Assembly: GCF_008107685.1 (NCBI RefSeq)
Contig: NZ_VIRF01000048.1
Span: forward strand, 1 to 47,633
DNA: 47,633 bases
Reading direction: 5' to 3'
Source of the DNA: Novosphingobium sp. BW1
GTDB taxonomy: Bacteria; Pseudomonadota; Alphaproteobacteria; Sphingomonadales; Sphingomonadaceae
Shown: one piece after another, positions 9,159-17,131 of the stretch
Numbering within the stretch: the stretch's first letter is position 1
Layout: each line of letters opens with the position of its first letter
Position numbers and translations under genes: made by a program
Notes under the pieces: generated by a model
Seen by the model: only the letters and a program-made list of their open reading frames with translations
Database searches by the model: none
Told to the model about the DNA's origin: nothing

Positions 9159-9482
9159 ATGAGCCGTCCGATCATCCCCCGGCGCTCCGTGCGCAAGCCG
9201 GTTTCCATGACCGTACAATGCCGGACCCACAGCGGTCTGCGGGACACTGGCGAGATCTACGATCTCTCGCCCGAGGGGTGCTGTATTCAGATTACGGGCA
9301 TGTTCTTCAAGGTCGGTGGGCGCATCGTGCTGCGCCCGAACGGGCTGGAGGCTTTCAGCGGGGTCGTGCGCTGGATCAGCGGTGATTTTGCCGGTGTCGA
9401 ATTCGACCGGCCGCTTTATGGCCCGGTCGTGGACCACCTGGCCCTCCACAACCCGTTCAAGGGTATGCCGCGCGGCTTTTGA
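9159..9482 (+). CDS. PilZ-domain protein
   Basis: A 107-residue stand-alone PilZ domain, the family that binds the second messenger c-di-GMP. The N-terminal arginine motif is RRSVRKPV (residues 8-15) and the second motif is DLSPEGCCI, matching the RxxxR and (D/N)xSxxG ligand contacts, so binding is plausible. PilZ-only proteins act as adaptors for motility, polysaccharide synthesis or other effectors. It stands alone; two genes for c-di-GMP turnover lie elsewhere in the window (37302-38507 and 41323-43596). Confidence 0.85.
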   Translation: MSRPIIPRRSVRKPVSMTVQCRTHSGLRDTGEIYDLSPEGCCIQITGMFFKVGGRIVLRPNGLEAFSGVVRWISGDFAGVEFDRPLYGPVVDHLALHNPFKGMPRGF

Positions 9483-9518
9483 TCCGCGTGGCCGACGTGG
9501 GGAGTAGGGCCGCTGCGT

Positions 9519-10304
9519 TCAGCCTCGCTGGGCGCTGGCCATGGCCTCGGCGCAGACAGGGTAGCCAAGTCCTTCCGGAATTGTCAGCCAGTCGCCATCG
9601 TCGCGATGTTCGATCACGGGTCGGATCCGGCGCGGGGGATGGGCCTGCGCGTCGGCATGGGCCTCTGCGAAGGAGTCGTGTCTGGCGAGGCGCTCCAGGT
9701 TGCGGCGTGTGGGGAATATGACGCGTTCTTCGCCCTTCTGGCACAGCGCCAGCGTCGCGCGCGCGCTGGCCCAGAATAGCTGCGTGTTCTCGGTCTTGTC
9801 GACCGCGATATCGACTTGTCCGCTGCCCAGATCGGTCAGGAAAAAGCGGGTGTCGAAAGGCCTGACACCCGGCGCGCACCAGTGGGCGTAGAAGGTGAGG
9901 CGCCAGGGATCGAGTTCCCAACCCATCCGTTCGAGCACCGGGGCAAGAGCGCCCTCGCGTAGCAGCTGTTCGCGGCCCTCGCGCACGGCCTGCGGCGAGA
10001 CAGCGGCGGGGTTGGCGATGAGAAGTCCGGTCTCTTCCAGTGTTTCGCGAATGGCGGCGATGCGGGCCGCCCCCAGCGCTTCGTCTTCATTTGGCAGCAG
10101 GCGGCGGGCAAGGGCGGTGTCCTCGGCATCGACGCGTCCGCCCGGAAAGACCAGCGCGCCCGCGGCAAAGCGCATCTTTGGGGCGCGCTTGACCATCAGC
10201 AGTTCGGGCGGTCCGCCGGGCTGGAGGCTGCGTCGGAAGACGACGACGGTAGCGGCGGGCACCAGGTCCTCGGGCGGGTCGGTTGGAACGTGGCACGTGG
10301 TCAT
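9519..10304 (-). CDS. Nudix hydrolase
   Basis: A 261-residue member of the Nudix superfamily, which cleaves nucleoside diphosphates linked to another moiety. The core RETLEETGLLI (about residues 99-109) supplies the catalytic REUxEExGU end of the Nudix box, preceded by FPGGRVDAED; a longer insert than usual sits between the glycine pair and the RET motif, as in larger eukaryote-like NUDT8/NUDT19 relatives. A start at 10304 is chosen for family length; the frame extends to 10601 with no plausible protein. The substrate is unknown; coenzyme A or NADH derivatives are possible for this subgroup. Confidence 0.82.
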   Translation of the reverse strand: MTTCHVPTDPPEDLVPAATVVVFRRSLQPGGPPELLMVKRAPKMRFAAGALVFPGGRVDAEDTALARRLLPNEDEALGAARIAAIRETLEETGLLIANPAAVSPQAVREGREQLLREGALAPVLERMGWELDPWRLTFYAHWCAPGVRPFDTRFFLTDLGSGQVDIAVDKTENTQLFWASARATLALCQKGEERVIFPTRRNLERLARHDSFAEAHADAQAHPPRRIRPVIEHRDDGDWLTIPEGLGYPVCAEAMASAQRG

Positions 10305-10730
10305 GGGACCGCTTTCGCGCGCCGGGCCACCGGTGGCAAGAGGGTGGTTGCCTTGAAGGTGGGACACGCACACCGTTGGCGCCCTCAGGGCCACAGGCAA
10401 AGGGGGGGAGCGGTGCGGGTCGCAGGTGCGTTGGTCACGATGAGCCTCTCGCAGGCAGTACCGGGCCTTGGAGTGGGCCTGAATGTGTCGAGATTTCTTA
10501 CATGTTGGCCTTGAGGGATGGTCGCGTCGGAAGCGCAAATACGGGTTTTGCGTAATCTTGCGAGTTTGGCACGATTTATGCTTTGTGTTTATTGTACCCA
10601 AAGCAGTCTCGATGGGGCAGGGCCATCATGTCTCCTGGCCCTGCCTCCCCGACAGACGCAAGAAGGGCCCGGACACCATAGTGGTCTCCGGGCCCTTCTT
10701 GCGTCGGGTCACGGTGCCTGTGAACGCGAA
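10305..10730. other. Intergenic region between Nudix gene and grxD
   Basis: Apart from the large inverted repeat at 10655-10705 there is no supported gene. It must hold the promoter of the leftward Nudix gene; the AT-richer part around 10490-10610 is the likely place, but I could not identify convincing -35 and -10 boxes. Confidence 0.4.
10655..10705 (-). terminator. Long perfect inverted repeat downstream of grxD
   Basis: A perfect 19-base arm (GACGCAAGAAGGGCCCGGA, 10655-10673) is mirrored at 10687-10705. After one mismatch the pairing continues inside with ACCA/TGGT, leaving a loop of three bases. It begins 25 bases beyond the grxD stop and is presumably its terminator. There is no clear U-run on either side, so termination may rely on the very stable stem or be Rho-assisted. 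A hairpin of similar core follows rbfA. Confidence 0.7.
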
Positions 10731-11060
10731 TCAGGCCTGGGGCGCGATTCCCGCATCGGTGACGAGCTGCTGCAGTTCGCCAGCCTCGTACATCTCCATC
10801 ATGATGTCGCTGCCGCCCACGAACTCGCCCTTCACGTAGAGCTGGGGGATCGTCGGCCAATCCGAGTAGGCCTTGATGCCCTGGCGGATTTCCTGGTCCT
10901 GCAGGACGTCGACCGTTTCAAACGGGACGCCGATGTGGTCGAGAATAGCGCAGGCGCGGCTCGAGAAGCCGCACTGCGGGAAGAGCGGCGTGCCCTTCAT
11001 GAACAGGACAACATCGTTGGCCTTCACGAGGTCGCCGATACGGGCGTTAACGTCGGACAT
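10731..11060 (-). CDS. grxD: Monothiol glutaredoxin, Grx4/GrxD type
   Basis: A 109-residue monothiol glutaredoxin. The active-site motif CGFS is at residues 30-33, followed by the family signature [20 protein letters not shown]. These proteins bind a [2Fe-2S] cluster with glutathione and, in complex with BolA, deliver or sense iron-sulfur clusters. bolA lies just upstream on the same strand with a 30-base gap, so the partners are co-transcribed. ATG 11060 is taken as the start, with GAGG eleven bases before; a TTG at 11069 would leave no space for a ribosome site. Confidence 0.95.
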   Translation of the reverse strand: MSDVNARIGDLVKANDVVLFMKGTPLFPQCGFSSRACAILDHIGVPFETVDVLQDQEIRQGIKAYSDWPTIPQLYVKGEFVGGSDIMMEMYEAGELQQLVTDAGIAPQA

Positions 11061-11090
11061 CTGATTCAAATCCTCAAAAGCGTATGCGCG

Positions 11091-11324
11091 TCACTTGGGA
11101 ACGGCGGTGGTGAGTTGCAAGGCGTGGAGCTCGCCGCCCATGCGGCCCCCGAGCGCTTCATAGACCATCTTGTGCTGAGCGACACGCATCTTGCCCGCGA
11201 ACTGGGGCGCGATGACGTGCGCGGCATAGTGGTCGCCGTCGCCGGCAAGGTCGGTGATCGTGATTTCGCAGCCGGGCAGGGCTTCTGCAATAAGGCGCTC
11301 GATCTCGCTGGCGGGCATCGCCAT
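11091..11324 (-). CDS. bolA: BolA-family protein
   Basis: A 77-residue BolA-like protein, partner of monothiol glutaredoxins in iron-sulfur trafficking. It shows the usual core: N-terminal helix (ASEIERLIAEALP), GDGDHYAAHVIAPQFAGK, and the helix with the conserved His (RVAQHKMVYEAL), ending HALQLTTAVP. The GGAGA seven bases before 11324 fixes the start; the frame running up to 11516 is Arg/Pro-rich and spurious. The grxD gene follows. Confidence 0.93.
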   Translation of the reverse strand: MAMPASEIERLIAEALPGCEITITDLAGDGDHYAAHVIAPQFAGKMRVAQHKMVYEALGGRMGGELHALQLTTAVPK

Positions 11325-11457
11325 CTGGGCTTCTCCTATGGCCGTCGTTGGGGGGCAAGGTGCGGCCGGCACCTTGGTCTTGCGCCTCCCTCTAGCACCG
11401 CTGGCGCCCGGTTTCGAGCCGTTTCGGGTGCGGCGCCGGCGAGGTGGACGGGGGTGG

Positions 11458-11793
11458 TCAGGCCGTGCCGAGGAAGGCGCGTCGCGCCTCGACCTGCTTG
11501 GCCTCGAGGGCGGCACGCACCTCGCCTTCGGTCGTGTCGATCCCGGCGGCGGTGATGTCGCCCAGAAGCTTGCGGATGACGTCTTCGTCGCCCGCTTCCT
11601 CGAAGTCGGCCTGGACCACCGCCTTGGCGTAGGCTTCGGTCTCGGCTTCGGAAAGGCCCATGCGTGCGGCAGCCCATTCGCCTACGAGGCGGTTGCGGCG
11701 CGCCTGGATGCGGAAAAGCACCTCGGCGTCATGCTCGAGCCCGGTCGGCTCGCCACCATCTGCGCCGTGCCCCTTGCTGCTGAAACTCTTCAT
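11458..11793 (-). CDS. DUF1476 protein, zeta-type F1-ATPase inhibitor
   Basis: A 111-residue protein of the DUF1476 family, whose Paracoccus member is the zeta subunit that blocks ATP hydrolysis by F1. The four-helix core is clear: RIQARRNRLVGEWAAARMGLS, AYAKAVVQADFEEAGDEDVIRKL, then an amphipathic C-terminal helix. The N-terminal segment, which carries the inhibitory helix in Paracoccus, is here Gly/Ser-rich (SFSSKGHGADGGEPTG) and does not obviously form that helix, so inhibition may be weak or absent, as reported for some other alphaproteobacteria. It lies 133 bases upstream of bolA on the same strand, possibly in one transcript. Confidence 0.85.
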   Translation of the reverse strand: MKSFSSKGHGADGGEPTGLEHDAEVLFRIQARRNRLVGEWAAARMGLSEAETEAYAKAVVQADFEEAGDEDVIRKLLGDITAAGIDTTEGEVRAALEAKQVEARRAFLGTA

Positions 11794-11924
11794 CACACAA
11801 TCCCGCAAAAGCGTGGCTCCGGCGCACCTGCGCACCGTGCCACGGGTCGTTCCCATTGCGATAGGGCCGAGCGGGGCCGGGTTCAATCCCGATTCCGGCA
11901 TCGCGCGCGCGGCCCATAAGGTAA

Positions 11925-11955
11925 CCGGCCCGGCGGGAGGGTCCCGCCGGGCCGG
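11925..11955. terminator. GC-rich hairpin downstream of leuD
   Basis: A perfect 14-base stem (CCGGCCCGGCGGGA, 11925-11938, with its complement at 11942-11955) with a GGG loop, 45 bases past the leuD stop. In the leu direction no U-run follows; a run of A follows in the + direction. It probably ends the leuC-leuD transcript. Confidence 0.6.
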
Positions 11956-12000
11956 AAAAACATATCCGAAATGCCGGCTTGCGGCATTTCAGGGCGCCGC

Positions 12001-12603
12001 TCAGGCCTCGGCGAGCTTCGGACTGGCAAGGAAAGGCAGATCCTCGCGCGCCTTGGTTTCGTAGGTGCCGATTTCGGTGTCCTGCGCCAGCGTCAGGCCA
12101 ACTTCGTCGAGGCCGTTCAGAAGGCAGTGCTTGCGGAACGGGTCGATCTCGAAGGTGAAGCGGTCCTGGAAGGGCGTCGTCACCGTTTGGGTTTCCAGGT
12201 CCACGCTGATCGGGTCGGTCGTGGCGACGTCCATCAGGCGGTCGATGGCCTCCTGCGGGATCGCGACCGCGAGGATGCCGTTCTTGAACGCGTTGCCCGA
12301 GAAAATGTCCGAGAAACTGGGCGCGATGACGCAGGTCACGCCCATGTCGAGCAGCGCCCAGGCCGCATGCTCGCGGCTTGAGCCGCAACCGAAGTTGTCT
12401 CCCGCGATCAGGATCGGCGCGCCTTCGTAAGCCGGGTCGGTGAAGACGTTGCCCGGCTTGGTCTTGACCGATTCGAAGCAGCCCTGGCCAAGGCCCTCAC
12501 GGGTCACGGTCTTGAGCCACTGGGCAGGGATGATGACGTCGGTGTCGACGTTCTTGCGGCCGAACGGGTAAGCCCGGCCGGAAACCTGGGAAATCGGGTT
12601 CAT
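12001..12603 (-). CDS. leuD: 3-isopropylmalate dehydratase small subunit
   Basis: A 200-residue subunit that, with LeuC, isomerises 2-isopropylmalate to 3-isopropylmalate in leucine synthesis. The family motif [15 protein letters not shown] and the swivelling-domain signature [17 protein letters not shown] are intact, and the length is normal. It is the last of three genes in the order leuC, small membrane protein, leuD; the preceding small gene ends 14 bases before its ATG. Confidence 0.97.
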   Translation of the reverse strand: MNPISQVSGRAYPFGRKNVDTDVIIPAQWLKTVTREGLGQGCFESVKTKPGNVFTDPAYEGAPILIAGDNFGCGSSREHAAWALLDMGVTCVIAPSFSDIFSGNAFKNGILAVAIPQEAIDRLMDVATTDPISVDLETQTVTTPFQDRFTFEIDPFRKHCLLNGLDEVGLTLAQDTEIGTYETKAREDLPFLASPKLAEA

Positions 12604-12616
12604 GGGTGTGCTCGTC

Positions 12617-12784
12617 TCAATCCGTCTCGGGGGCCTGTTCGGGGTGCGCGGGCGCGTGCTTCTCTGCGCGCGACTTGCGCCGTTTCACAAAGAGCAGGGC
12701 GGCGGCGACTGCCGCCGAGCCGATGGCCGCACCAGCCGCGATCGCGGCGCGTCCGGCGAGCGAGGTATCGGGTTCGTCTGCCAT
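12617..12784 (-). CDS. Small predicted membrane protein between leuC and leuD
   Basis: A 55-residue reading frame: [18 protein letters not shown], a hydrophobic Ala-rich helix (about 13-33), then a basic KRRKSR stretch and a Pro/Glu tail. The ATG follows AAGGACG at a normal distance, 14 bases after the leuC stop; its own stop is 13 bases before leuD, so it fits the operon exactly. I do not recognise a family. The basic residues after the helix would place the C-terminus in the cytoplasm. It could tether the enzyme or be unrelated to leucine synthesis. Confidence 0.65.
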   Translation of the reverse strand: MADEPDTSLAGRAAIAAGAAIGSAAVAAALLFVKRRKSRAEKHAPAHPEQAPETD

Positions 12785-12798
12785 CTTGCGTTCGTCCT

Positions 12799-14238
12799 TC
12801 AGGCGTTTTCGGCCAGCTCGCGCACATCGGCGAGGCGTCCGGTAATGGCGGCTGCGGCCGCCATGGCGGGGCTGACGAGGTGGGTGCGCGCACCCGGACC
12901 CTGGCGCCCGGTGAAATTGCGGTTGCTGGTAGAGGCGCAGCGCTCACCGGCGGGCACCTTGTCGGGGTTCATGGCAAGGCACGCCGAGCAGCCCGGCTCG
13001 CGCCATTCCAGACCCGCCTCGATGATGATCTTGTCGAGTCCTTCGGCCTCGGCTTGCGCCTTGACCAGGCCCGAGCCCGGCACGACGATGGCCCAGGTCA
13101 CGTTGTCGGCCTTCTTGCGGCCCTTGAGGATCTTTGCGGCGGCGCGGATATCCTCGATGCGGCTGTTGGTGCACGAGCCGATGAAGACGTTCTGGACCTC
13201 GATGTCGGTCAGCTTGGTGCCAGGCGTCAGGCCCATGTATTCAAGGCTGTGCTGGACCGCCTGGCGCTTGGAGGCGTCGGCGAAATCGTCCGGAGAGGGA
13301 ACGACGGCGCCGATGGGGGCGGTGTCCTCGGGGCTGGTGCCCCATGTCACGGTGGGCTCGATGTCCTCGGCGCGAATGTGGATCGACTTGTCGTAGGTTG
13401 CGCCCGGATCGCTGGCGAGGCTCTTCCACCAGGCGACGGCCTTGTCCCAGTCCGCACCCTTGGGCGCATAGGGGCGGCCCTTGACATAGGCAAAAGTGGT
13501 CTCGTCGGGCGCGATCAGACCGGCGCGCGCGCCCGCTTCGATCGACATGTTTGAGACTGTCAGGCGGCCCTCGATCGACATCTCGCGGAAGACGTTGCCG
13601 GTGTACTCGATGACGTAGCCGGTGCCGCCTGCGGTGCCGATCTGGCCGATGATGTGCAGGATCACGTCCTTGGGCGAGACGCCCGCGCCGAGTGTGCCCT
13701 CGACGTTGACCTGCAAGGTCTTGGACTGCTTGAGCATCAGTGTCTGCGTCGCCATGACGTGCTCGACCTCGCTGGTGCCGATGCCGAAGGCGAGCGCGCC
13801 CAGACCGCCGTTGCAGGAGGTGTGGCTGTCGCCGCACACGATCGTGGCGCCGGGCAGCGAGAAGCCCTGTTCCGGGCCCACGACGTGGACGATGCCCTGC
13901 TCGGGATCGGCGTCGCCGATGTAGCGGATGCCGAATTCAGGCGCGTTCTTCTCCAGCATGTCGAGCTGCTGCGCGCTCTGCGGGTCCGCGATGGGAACGC
14001 GCTTGCCGGCTGCATCGCGGCGCGCGGTGGTCGGCAGGTTGTGGTCCGGGACCGCGATGTGCAGGTCTGGACGGCGCACCTTGCGCCCGCTCGCGCGTAG
14101 CGCCGCGAAGGCCTGCGGGCTCGTCACCTCGTGCACGATGTGCCGGTCGATGTAGATGAGGCAGGTACCGTCGTCGCGGGTGTCGACAACGTGGGCGTCC
14201 CAGATCTTCTGGTAGAGTGTGCGCGGCTGTGTGGTCAT
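12799..14238 (-). CDS. leuC: 3-isopropylmalate dehydratase large subunit
   Basis: A 479-residue aconitase-superfamily enzyme carrying the [4Fe-4S] cluster of isopropylmalate isomerase. The three cluster cysteines are visible: Cys356 in [13 protein letters not shown], and Cys417 and Cys420 in [10 protein letters not shown]. The N-terminal [11 protein letters not shown] and [19 protein letters not shown] are also typical. It heads the leuC-small ORF-leuD operon. The upstream 190 bases to crtZ must contain its promoter; no leader peptide rich in leucine codons was found. Confidence 0.97.
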   Translation of the reverse strand: MTTQPRTLYQKIWDAHVVDTRDDGTCLIYIDRHIVHEVTSPQAFAALRASGRKVRRPDLHIAVPDHNLPTTARRDAAGKRVPIADPQSAQQLDMLEKNAPEFGIRYIGDADPEQGIVHVVGPEQGFSLPGATIVCGDSHTSCNGGLGALAFGIGTSEVEHVMATQTLMLKQSKTLQVNVEGTLGAGVSPKDVILHIIGQIGTAGGTGYVIEYTGNVFREMSIEGRLTVSNMSIEAGARAGLIAPDETTFAYVKGRPYAPKGADWDKAVAWWKSLASDPGATYDKSIHIRAEDIEPTVTWGTSPEDTAPIGAVVPSPDDFADASKRQAVQHSLEYMGLTPGTKLTDIEVQNVFIGSCTNSRIEDIRAAAKILKGRKKADNVTWAIVVPGSGLVKAQAEAEGLDKIIIEAGLEWREPGCSACLAMNPDKVPAGERCASTSNRNFTGRQGPGARTHLVSPAMAAAAAITGRLADVRELAENA

Positions 14239-14431
14239 GATCCGAGCCGATTAGGCCCCTGCGCTTTGCAATTCAAGCAGTACAGCACGGGGCATGTGTT
14301 CGATTTATCCGGCAGGAGGACGAACGGCGTATTTTTCAGCCCGGTAAGGAGACAAGTTGTGCCACGAAGATGCGATGAACGGCATGATATCAGGCGCTGA
14401 CACGGGCGCCGCATCGGTCTAGGAAGAGGGG

Positions 14432-14950
14432 GTGACTGTTCTTATCGCCATTCTCATCGTTCTTGCGAGCGCCGCGGCCATGGAGCTGGTCGCCTGGTCG
14501 AGCCACAAGTACATCATGCACGGCTTTGGCTGGGGCTGGCACCGCGACCACCACGAGCCGCACGACAAGGTCCTGGAAAAGAACGACCTCTACGCGCTGG
14601 TGGGGGCGGCCATGAGCATCTCGATGTTCGCGGTCGGCTCGCCGCTCGTCATGGGGCAGCACGCCTGGTGGCCGGGAACGTGGATTGGCCTTGGCATCCT
14701 TGTCTACGGCATCATCTATACGCTGATCCACGACGGCCTTGTTCACCAGCGTTACTTCCGCTGGGTGCCCAAGCGGGGCTATGCCAAGCGTCTGGTCCAG
14801 GCGCACAAGCTGCACCATGCGACTATCGGCAAGGGAGGCGGGGTCAGCTTCGGGTTCGTCGTCGCGCGCGACCCTGTCCGCCTCAAGCAGGAACTCAAGG
14901 AGCAGCGCCGCCGCGGCATCGCGGTGGTGCGCGAGGCGGTGGACGACTGA
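14432..14950 (+). CDS. crtZ: Beta-carotene hydroxylase (CrtZ-type)
   Basis: A 172-residue membrane di-iron hydroxylase adding 3-hydroxyl groups to beta-ionone rings, giving zeaxanthin-type carotenoids. The histidine clusters that hold the iron are complete: HKYIMH (25-30), HRDHH (37-41), HDGLVH (100-105) and HKLHH (125-129), set among four hydrophobic segments. A GTG start at 14432 follows AGGAAGAGGG. No other carotenoid gene is nearby, which is common in sphingomonads where crt genes are scattered. Confidence 0.93.
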   Translation: MTVLIAILIVLASAAAMELVAWSSHKYIMHGFGWGWHRDHHEPHDKVLEKNDLYALVGAAMSISMFAVGSPLVMGQHAWWPGTWIGLGILVYGIIYTLIHDGLVHQRYFRWVPKRGYAKRLVQAHKLHHATIGKGGGVSFGFVVARDPVRLKQELKEQRRRGIAVVREAVDD

Positions 14951-15029
14951 GCACCAGGTCACACACGCGGCAACCCCGGATGATCTGGCGCGTTACAGGC
15001 GTTCCAGATCTTTCAGGAGACATCCGAAC

Positions 15030-15989
15030 GTGATCGATACCGCCGGCTCCGGTGCAGGGTCCTCTTTAGGTCCTGCCGAGGCGGAGCAAACCGAGGAAGA
15101 ACGCGAAGAGGAACTGCGCCGGGCCGAACAGAAGGCCGAACGCGAGAACACCGAACGCGAAATCGAAAGCGGCAATTCGACCCTGACCCGCCGCGAACGC
15201 CGCCGCGTGTCCGCGCACAGCCGCCTGTCCGCACTCACCGTATTCTCGATCATCCGCAGCGAGGGGGAAGAGGAACTGCGCCGTCCGACCTCGTCGCTGT
15301 GGTGGTCGGGCATTGCCGCCGGGATCGGCATCTCGACCTCGGTATTCGCACAGGCGCTTTTGTATGACACGCTGGAAGGCAGCCCCAACCGCTGGCTCGT
15401 CTCGAGCCTGGGCTATTCGGTGGGCTTCATCTTCGTGATTCTCTCGCGCCTCCAGCTTTTCACCGAAAACACGCTGAGCGTGGTCCTGCCGATGCTGTCC
15501 GAGCCGAGCTGGGGCAAGCTCGGTCTCTCCGCGCGGCTCTGGACCATTGTCCTCACCGCCAATTTCATCGGCACCTTCCTCACCGCCTTCTTCGTGATGG
15601 TGATGTCGGATGGGGGCGATGCCGAGGCAAGCAGCCATGTGACCGCCATGCTCGAGGTCTCGAAGCACGCCGCGCAGTCGCAAGGCTGGACCGCACTGGT
15701 AAAGGGCATTCCGGCGGGCTTCTTCATTGCCGGACTGGTGTGGATGCTACCCAGTTCCAAGGGTTTCGAGCTTTGGGTCATTATGGTCTTCACCGCGCTC
15801 ATCGCGGCGGGCGGCTTTACCCACGTCATCGCCGGGTCGACCGAGATGTTCATGCTCGTCATCGACGGTCAGAAGTCCATCGAGGCGGCCTTTACCGGCT
15901 ATCTCCTGCCCACTTTCGCGGGCAATGTGATCGGGGGCACCGGCCTTTTCGCGATGCTCTCCTACGGCCAGATCCACGCCGAAATCTGA
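15030..15989 (+). CDS. Formate/nitrite transporter family protein (YfdC-like)
   Basis: A 319-residue FNT-family channel. The first 90 or so residues are soluble and highly charged (AEQTEEEREEELRRAEQKAE, then basic LTRRERRRVSAHSR); six membrane segments follow, with FAQALLYDTLEG, LQLFTENTLSVVLP, GIPAGFFIAGLVWML and HVIAGSTEMFML. This long N-terminal region and the motif spacing point to the YfdC subgroup rather than FocA or NirC; its substrate is unknown. GTG 15030 follows CAGGAGA at nine bases. It is 79 bases downstream of crtZ and may be co-transcribed. Confidence 0.85.
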   Translation: MIDTAGSGAGSSLGPAEAEQTEEEREEELRRAEQKAERENTEREIESGNSTLTRRERRRVSAHSRLSALTVFSIIRSEGEEELRRPTSSLWWSGIAAGIGISTSVFAQALLYDTLEGSPNRWLVSSLGYSVGFIFVILSRLQLFTENTLSVVLPMLSEPSWGKLGLSARLWTIVLTANFIGTFLTAFFVMVMSDGGDAEASSHVTAMLEVSKHAAQSQGWTALVKGIPAGFFIAGLVWMLPSSKGFELWVIMVFTALIAAGGFTHVIAGSTEMFMLVIDGQKSIEAAFTGYLLPTFAGNVIGGTGLFAMLSYGQIHAEI

Positions 15990-16011
15990 ACAGGACCGCC
16001 GGCCCGGGTGA

Positions 16012-16371
16012 TCACTCGGGCCGGGTCCAGATCCACGGGCCCAGTACGGCGAGCACGCCTGTCGGGATGAAAGCCAGCGGGAAACCCACCACGAGCCAGG
16101 TGAAAGGAATGCTCGCGCTCATCGCAAGGATGGCCGAGACCTTGCCCTTGCGACTGATCGCCCGCCGGTCGCGCCAGGCGACGAGATGGGGGCCGTGCTT
16201 GGGGTGGTTGTAGAGCCGCTCGGCCCATTCCGGGTGGCTCTTGGAAAAGCACCAGGCCGCCGCGATGTAGAAGACGACGGTGGGCATGACCGGCAGAAAG
16301 ATGCCGATGGTGCCCAGCGCCACAAACAGCACGCCGCCAAGCATCCAGATCGAGCGCTTGACCTTCCTCAA
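16012..16371 (-). CDS. YbaN/DUF454 inner-membrane protein
   Basis: A 119-residue DUF454 protein with two to four hydrophobic segments. The signature LGTIGIFLPVMPTVVFYIAAAWCFSKSHP and the WAERLYNHPKHGPHLVAWRDR stretch identify the family clearly. Function is unknown. It lies 31 bases downstream of sufE on the same strand. Confidence 0.88.
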   Translation of the reverse strand: MRKVKRSIWMLGGVLFVALGTIGIFLPVMPTVVFYIAAAWCFSKSHPEWAERLYNHPKHGPHLVAWRDRRAISRKGKVSAILAMSASIPFTWLVVGFPLAFIPTGVLAVLGPWIWTRPE

Positions 16372-16402
16372 GCTCGCGCGCCCCGGCCAGAAGAGGGGTG
16401 GG

Positions 16403-16819
16403 TCAAGACTGGGGGGCCGCGTAGCGCGCCGCGGTTTCCCGGATCAGCGCGATCATGTTGGGAACGCCTTGCGTGCGGTTCGAAGAAAGCTGATTCTTGA
16501 GGTCGAAGGGCTCGAGCGCGGCGACGATGTCGGTCTCGGCCACTTCGGCGGCGGGCTTGTCCTGTACGCCTGCAATCACCAGCGCGACGATGCCCTTGGT
16601 GATCGCCGCGTTGCTATCCGCCAGAAAATGGAGCGTGCCGCCTTCCGCTTCGGTGGGGTATACCCAGACCGAGGCCGAACACCCGCGCACCTTGGTGGCG
16701 TCGGTCTTGAGCGCGTCGGGCATCGGGTCGAGCTCGCGCCCCAACTCGATCAGCAGGCGATAGCGTTCGTCGCCCTCAAGGAACTCATATTCTTCGCGGA
16801 TGTCATCAAGGCTGCGCAT
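16403..16819 (-). CDS. sufE: SufE-family sulfur acceptor
   Basis: A 138-residue SufE. In this family the catalytic cysteine accepts persulfide sulfur from the desulfurase SufS and hands it to the scaffold; here it is Cys47 in RGCSASVWV. The flanking DPMPDALKTDATKV and the C-terminal LSSNRTQGVPNMIALIR are typical. The suf operon is not in the window. Together with grxD and bolA this makes three iron-sulfur-related genes within 6 kb, though not in one operon. Confidence 0.94.
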   Translation of the reverse strand: MRSLDDIREEYEFLEGDERYRLLIELGRELDPMPDALKTDATKVRGCSASVWVYPTEAEGGTLHFLADSNAAITKGIVALVIAGVQDKPAAEVAETDIVAALEPFDLKNQLSSNRTQGVPNMIALIRETAARYAAPQS

Positions 16820-17131
16820 GCAACGTCATTTAGGGCCGTGTCGCCACAGGGCAAGGGGGCGTTGGCACTGGGCGCGGCGCGAAGGGGCTGCAATCAAGAT
16901 AAAGAGACAGTCAGAGACGAAGAAAGGGGGCATTCAAGGGGTCATCACCCCTTGACCCCAGAACGGACGACCTCACCCCGCTCGGCCGGGGGGCGCGTGG
17001 GAGGTGAGGTCGACGGTATGGGGAGCCCGAGGGCGATGGTCCTCGGAATTAGTCTTCTGCTTCTTCCAGTTTTTCGACTTCACGCGTCACGTCGATTGCG
17101 CCCGGGCGCGGTTCCTGTCAGGGAAATGGCC
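16820..17131. other. sufE-nadE intergenic region
   Basis: This divergent spacer must carry the promoters of sufE (leftward) and nadE (rightward). The only clear structure is a perfect nine-base inverted repeat (TCAAGGGGT at 16934-16942, complement at 16947-16955, loop CATC). The nadE frame is open across most of it, to 16280, but that is antisense to sufE and not protein-like. Confidence 0.45.

Noticed and set aside
14239..14431. Leucine attenuator before leuC
   Set aside because: No short leucine-rich leader frame or competing hairpins were found on the minus strand.
14739..15029. Upstream extension of the FNT channel gene
   Set aside because: It overlaps crtZ in another frame and has no ribosome site; GTG 15030 has a good one.
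16280..17131. N-terminal extension of nadE of about 280 residues
   Set aside because: It runs antisense through sufE and DUF454; NAD synthetases of this type are about 680 residues, matched by the start at 17132.
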